Positions 61,611 to 64,000 of a DNA stretch of 64,000 bases are shown piece after piece. Location of the stretch: positions 62,001-126,000 of the forward strand of contig CAVYTS010000021.1 in the NCBI GenBank assembly GCA_963771305.1. Reading direction: 5' to 3'. Source of the DNA: CAJCIT01 sp963771305 (GTDB lineage Bacteria; Acidobacteriota; Terriglobia; Bryobacterales; Bryobacteraceae). Under the pieces are notes generated by a model. The model did no database searches and had not been told where the DNA came from. It was given only the letters and a program-made list of their open reading frames with translations. Both the position numbers and the translations under genes were made by a program. How positions within the stretch are numbered: position 1 is the stretch's first letter; each line of letters begins with the position of its first letter.

Positions 61611-62204
61611 TCAGGCGTGACTCGCAGTCAGTGTCTCCAAAACAGACAACAGTCCCAGCACCAGCAACAAACTGACGGCGGCGTAGCGCACAACTTTCGG
61701 CGGAATGCGCATGGCGATCCACTGGCGAACCCCGGCCCCGATAGAGGCTGCCAAGAGCCCCTTCGTGGTCATCGCCGCCACAGCAGCGATCCAGACCAGC
61801 CACGGCGATCCGAAACGGGCCGCCATGGTAGCGGCGGTGATCTGCCCTACGTCTCCCCATTCCGAGAAGAAGATGGCCGCAAAGGAAACCATGGCGGCCT
61901 TGGAAGAACCCTGATGCTTCTCCGTTGCTGCGGTCTCCATCGGCTTGCGCCACAGCGCTATTGCGACGCCGATGAAGCTCACGCTGGTGAGCCCGGCCAC
62001 CAGCAGCGGAGGCAGTTTCGCGACCGCGTTTCCTACCGCCACCGCGACGGCCATCTTGGCCATAAACGCGATCAGCATGCCGACCATGATCGGCACCGTG
62101 CGGTAACGCGTGGCCAGGACGCCAGTCGTGTAGAGCAACTTGTCGCCGACGATCTCGGCAACGAACACGGCACCGAAGGTTGCTATCAGTACAGCGAACA
62201 TCAA
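61611..62204 (-). CDS. GDT1/TMEM165 family cation transporter (UPF0016)
   Basis: 197 residues with six predicted membrane helices in two homologous halves. Each half has the family ExGD motif: VAEIVGDKLLYTT in the first and FFSEWGDVGQITAATMAARF in the second. Bacterial and eukaryotic GDT1/TMEM165/MntX-like proteins export Mn2+ or exchange Ca2+/Mn2+ for protons. Basic loop residues between the halves are present (EKHQGSSKAA). The gene is two to four bases from the BNR-repeat protein stop and may be part of the same leftward run. Confidence 0.9.
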   Translation of the reverse strand: MMFAVLIATFGAVFVAEIVGDKLLYTTGVLATRYRTVPIMVGMLIAFMAKMAVAVAVGNAVAKLPPLLVAGLTSVSFIGVAIALWRKPMETAATEKHQGSSKAAMVSFAAIFFSEWGDVGQITAATMAARFGSPWLVWIAAVAAMTTKGLLAASIGAGVRQWIAMRIPPKVVRYAAVSLLLVLGLLSVLETLTASHA

Positions 62205-62208
62205 GCCA

Positions 62209-64000
62209 TCATGGTTTCGCCGCGGCCGAGGGTTTCGGAGATGGGGCGCCAGTGGCGCTTGCCTTAAGCGTTGACCACTTAGCCATCAAGGCCGTATATG
62301 CTGCTTCCTGCTTCTTACAGGCCTCGATTTGCGCCGCCGTCGGTGCCATATCCGAACCTTGCATGCTCATCACGGAAGTAATCAGTTGGGCGGAAATATT
62401 GGCTAGCGTCGAGGGGCCGGGCGGAATGCTCGGAGGCCCGAATCCGGCAAAGTCTCCGCCACTCGCCGCGGGTTTCTCCTCGACGGGTGCCAGTTCCTCC
62501 AGCTTCTTGAGCAGCGCGTCATTGGCCGGGGATTGCGGGTTTGCCTTCACCTTTTCGATCGTGTCGCGGGCCTGTTTATAGGCCGCAGCGGCACTCTTCG
62601 CTTCGTTCTCAACCTGTGCGCTTAGGGTAAAGAGTAATTGCACGCCGGGAGTAATCTTCACACGCGGATCCATCTTAATGGCGATGGGCTGGGTTAAGGT
62701 CTGACCGTTCGCTATGAGACGAACGGTATACACGCCAGGGGGAACCCAAGGCGAATTGACGCTGGGATAGGTGCGATGCGGGACCGCCCCATTGGCTCCG
62801 AAACCGCGTCCGCCGCCTCCTGGCAGAGGATCGTAGTGCATATCCCAGATGAAGCGATGCATGCCGGCTGACGTCTTAAGCACCTGCGGCGGAGCGGGCC
62901 AATAGAGCGGCAGACCGCAATCCGGCGCGTTGGGAGTCGCCTGGCAAAGCTTGTTGTAAGCGACGGGATCGGTCGCGGGATCGGGTGTTCGAACCTGGTC
63001 GGTGCTCGCGTAAGTGCGGACAACCTTACCCGAGGTGTCGAGGAACTCCAGCTTCGCTTCGCCGGTGCTGCCCGGGAGATAGTAATCGACGATCGCACCG
63101 GGCGGCGGGTTTTCGCCGGCAGCCAGTTCCGGAGGCCAGGGTGTTGGGTCGTTCGTGCCGAAGCGAATGCGAATGCCCGTAGCGGGCTTGAAAAGATAAG
63201 CATTGGATGCGGCAGCGGCTTCGGCAGCCTGGCGGAGCGGCGTGACGTCGTCGAGGATCCAGAAGCCGCGGCCATGCGTGCCGGCGACGAGATCGGAACA
63301 CATGCACGATTCGTCATCCTTCACCTGAATGTCGCGCACGGAAATGGCGGGCATGTCGAGCCGAAGAGAATTCCAATGATCGCCGTCGTCGATTGAAACC
63401 CAGACTTGCGCGTCGGTGGCTGCGTACAACAGGCCTTTCTTGCGCGGGTCTTCTCGAATGGAGTTCGTAACTGCACCCGGAGCGATGCCGTTGTTGATTT
63501 CAGTCCAGGTCTTGCCTGCGTCGTGGGTGCGCCATAAGTGAGGGTTCATGTCATCCAAACGCAGGGTATTAGCGGCGGCGTAAGCTGTTTTGGCATCGAA
63601 GTGGCCGGCTTCCATATTGAAGAGGCGCGTCCAGGGTTTGATCTGCGGCGGAGTGACGTTGGTCCACTTCTGGCCGCCGTTGGTAGTCACTTGAATGTAG
63701 CCATCGCCGGTCCCTACCCACAGCACGTTCAAGTCGATCGGGGACGGAGCAAGCGCGGTGACAGAGCCTTGCGCGGCTGGCTTCACTTGGGATGCATACT
63801 TTCCGGCGTTGGCTGGGACTTCCCAAGTTTGCCGTGTAAGATCGCCGCTGATGGGTGTCCAGCTATGTCCGCCGTCGGAGGTTTTCCAGACGCCGGCCGT
63901 CGCATAGAAGAGGGTATTCGCATCCTTGGGCGACCAGATGATCGGTTGCGTGCGAACTGTGCGCGCGGGTGGCGCAGAGTCGGCAGCACCGTGGCCGGGC
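62209..64000 (-). CDS. BNR/sialidase-like repeat protein, 5' end outside window
   Basis: A leftward frame open from the window edge to 62209 (about 596 residues visible). The first part has BNR/Asp-box blades: IWSPKDANTLFYATAGVWKT, SDGGHSWTPISGDL, TTNGGQKWTNVTPP, WRTHDAGKTWTEINN, SIDDGDHWNSLRL. It is followed by LVAGTHGRGFWILDDVTPLR, the usual end of the VPS10/sortilin-like propeller. A FlgD-like Ig domain (VPPGVYTVRLIANGQ) and a helical tail rich in A, K and P complete the chain. Members of this family are secreted in Acidobacteria and Bacteroidetes; catalytic activity is not established. Confidence 0.82.
   Translation of the reverse strand, partial: PGHGAADSAPPARTVRTQPIIWSPKDANTLFYATAGVWKTSDGGHSWTPISGDLTRQTWEVPANAGKYASQVKPAAQGSVTALAPSPIDLNVLWVGTGDGYIQVTTNGGQKWTNVTPPQIKPWTRLFNMEAGHFDAKTAYAAANTLRLDDMNPHLWRTHDAGKTWTEINNGIAPGAVTNSIREDPRKKGLLYAATDAQVWVSIDDGDHWNSLRLDMPAISVRDIQVKDDESCMCSDLVAGTHGRGFWILDDVTPLRQAAEAAAASNAYLFKPATGIRIRFGTNDPTPWPPELAAGENPPPGAIVDYYLPGSTGEAKLEFLDTSGKVVRTYASTDQVRTPDPATDPVAYNKLCQATPNAPDCGLPLYWPAPPQVLKTSAGMHRFIWDMHYDPLPGGGGRGFGANGAVPHRTYPSVNSPWVPPGVYTVRLIANGQTLTQPIAIKMDPRVKITPGVQLLFTLSAQVENEAKSAAAAYKQARDTIEKVKANPQSPANDALLKKLEELAPVEEKPAASGGDFAGFGPPSIPPGPSTLANISAQLITSVMSMQGSDMAPTAAQIEACKKQEAAYTALMAKWSTLKASATGAPSPKPSAAAKP

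Overview
The window reads as a chromosomal segment of an Acidobacteriota bacterium, most likely of the Solibacter/Bryobacter group. The basis is high GC, large numbers of secreted beta-propeller, TIGR03803-like and PEP-CTERM proteins, GH106-type and six-hairpin glycosidases, DUF2911, DUF2071 and DUF4185 proteins, and a TIR domain of the kind found in large multidomain proteins of that group. The lineage is inferred from gene content, not from a marker gene. No tRNA, rRNA or CRISPR array was seen.

Layout. 0-14.4 kb is mostly housekeeping or metabolic: a partial DUF1479 gene, a secreted esterase, a B12-binding radical SAM enzyme, the ABC-F ATPase ybiT, and a leftward dprA-topA-glucosidase run in which dprA carries three single-base frameshifts. 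14.46-18.16 kb is a nested mobile element: an IS4-family insertion sequence with perfect 18-bp inverted ends and a 10-bp target duplication. It carries a small KTSC-domain gene whose stop overlaps the transposase start, and its transposase is split by a complete group II intron (reverse transcriptase plus domains V and VI) at the codon of the catalytic glutamate of the YREK motif. 18.2-23.5 kb is a decayed zone: a gene with an in-frame amber codon, remnants of an Ig-like repeat protein and a DUF433 antitoxin, an intact VapBC pair, and a TIR-domain gene cut off by an IS1182-family remnant.

23.5-38.8 kb is again largely intact: an alditol-oxidase-like flavoenzyme, an EndoIII-like protein lacking the expected catalytic residues, a DUF202-DUF302 fusion, small secreted proteins, aconitase acnA, a Nudix hydrolase, and two adjacent secreted glycosidases (a six-hairpin lipoprotein and a GH106-type rhamnosidase). 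39.0-43.1 kb is a defence-like island: DUF6602 (broken), P63C, a PD-(D/E)XK nuclease (broken) sharing a base with P63C, a YafQ/DinJ toxin-antitoxin pair bracketed by 44-bp direct repeats, and a frameshifted second antitoxin. 43.2-56.3 kb holds DUF2071, a PEP-CTERM protein, a ubiX-flavoprotein pair, and a cluster of exported proteins including two divergent DUF4185-like paralogues, one with five exact 83-residue repeats. 56.4-64 kb carries an Lhr-type helicase, an MFS transporter, a GDT1-family cation transporter and a partial BNR-repeat protein.

The broken genes lie almost entirely in accessory zones, while long housekeeping frames (topA, acnA, ybiT, lhr) are clean. This argues for real decay rather than poor sequence, with dprA the one notable exception.
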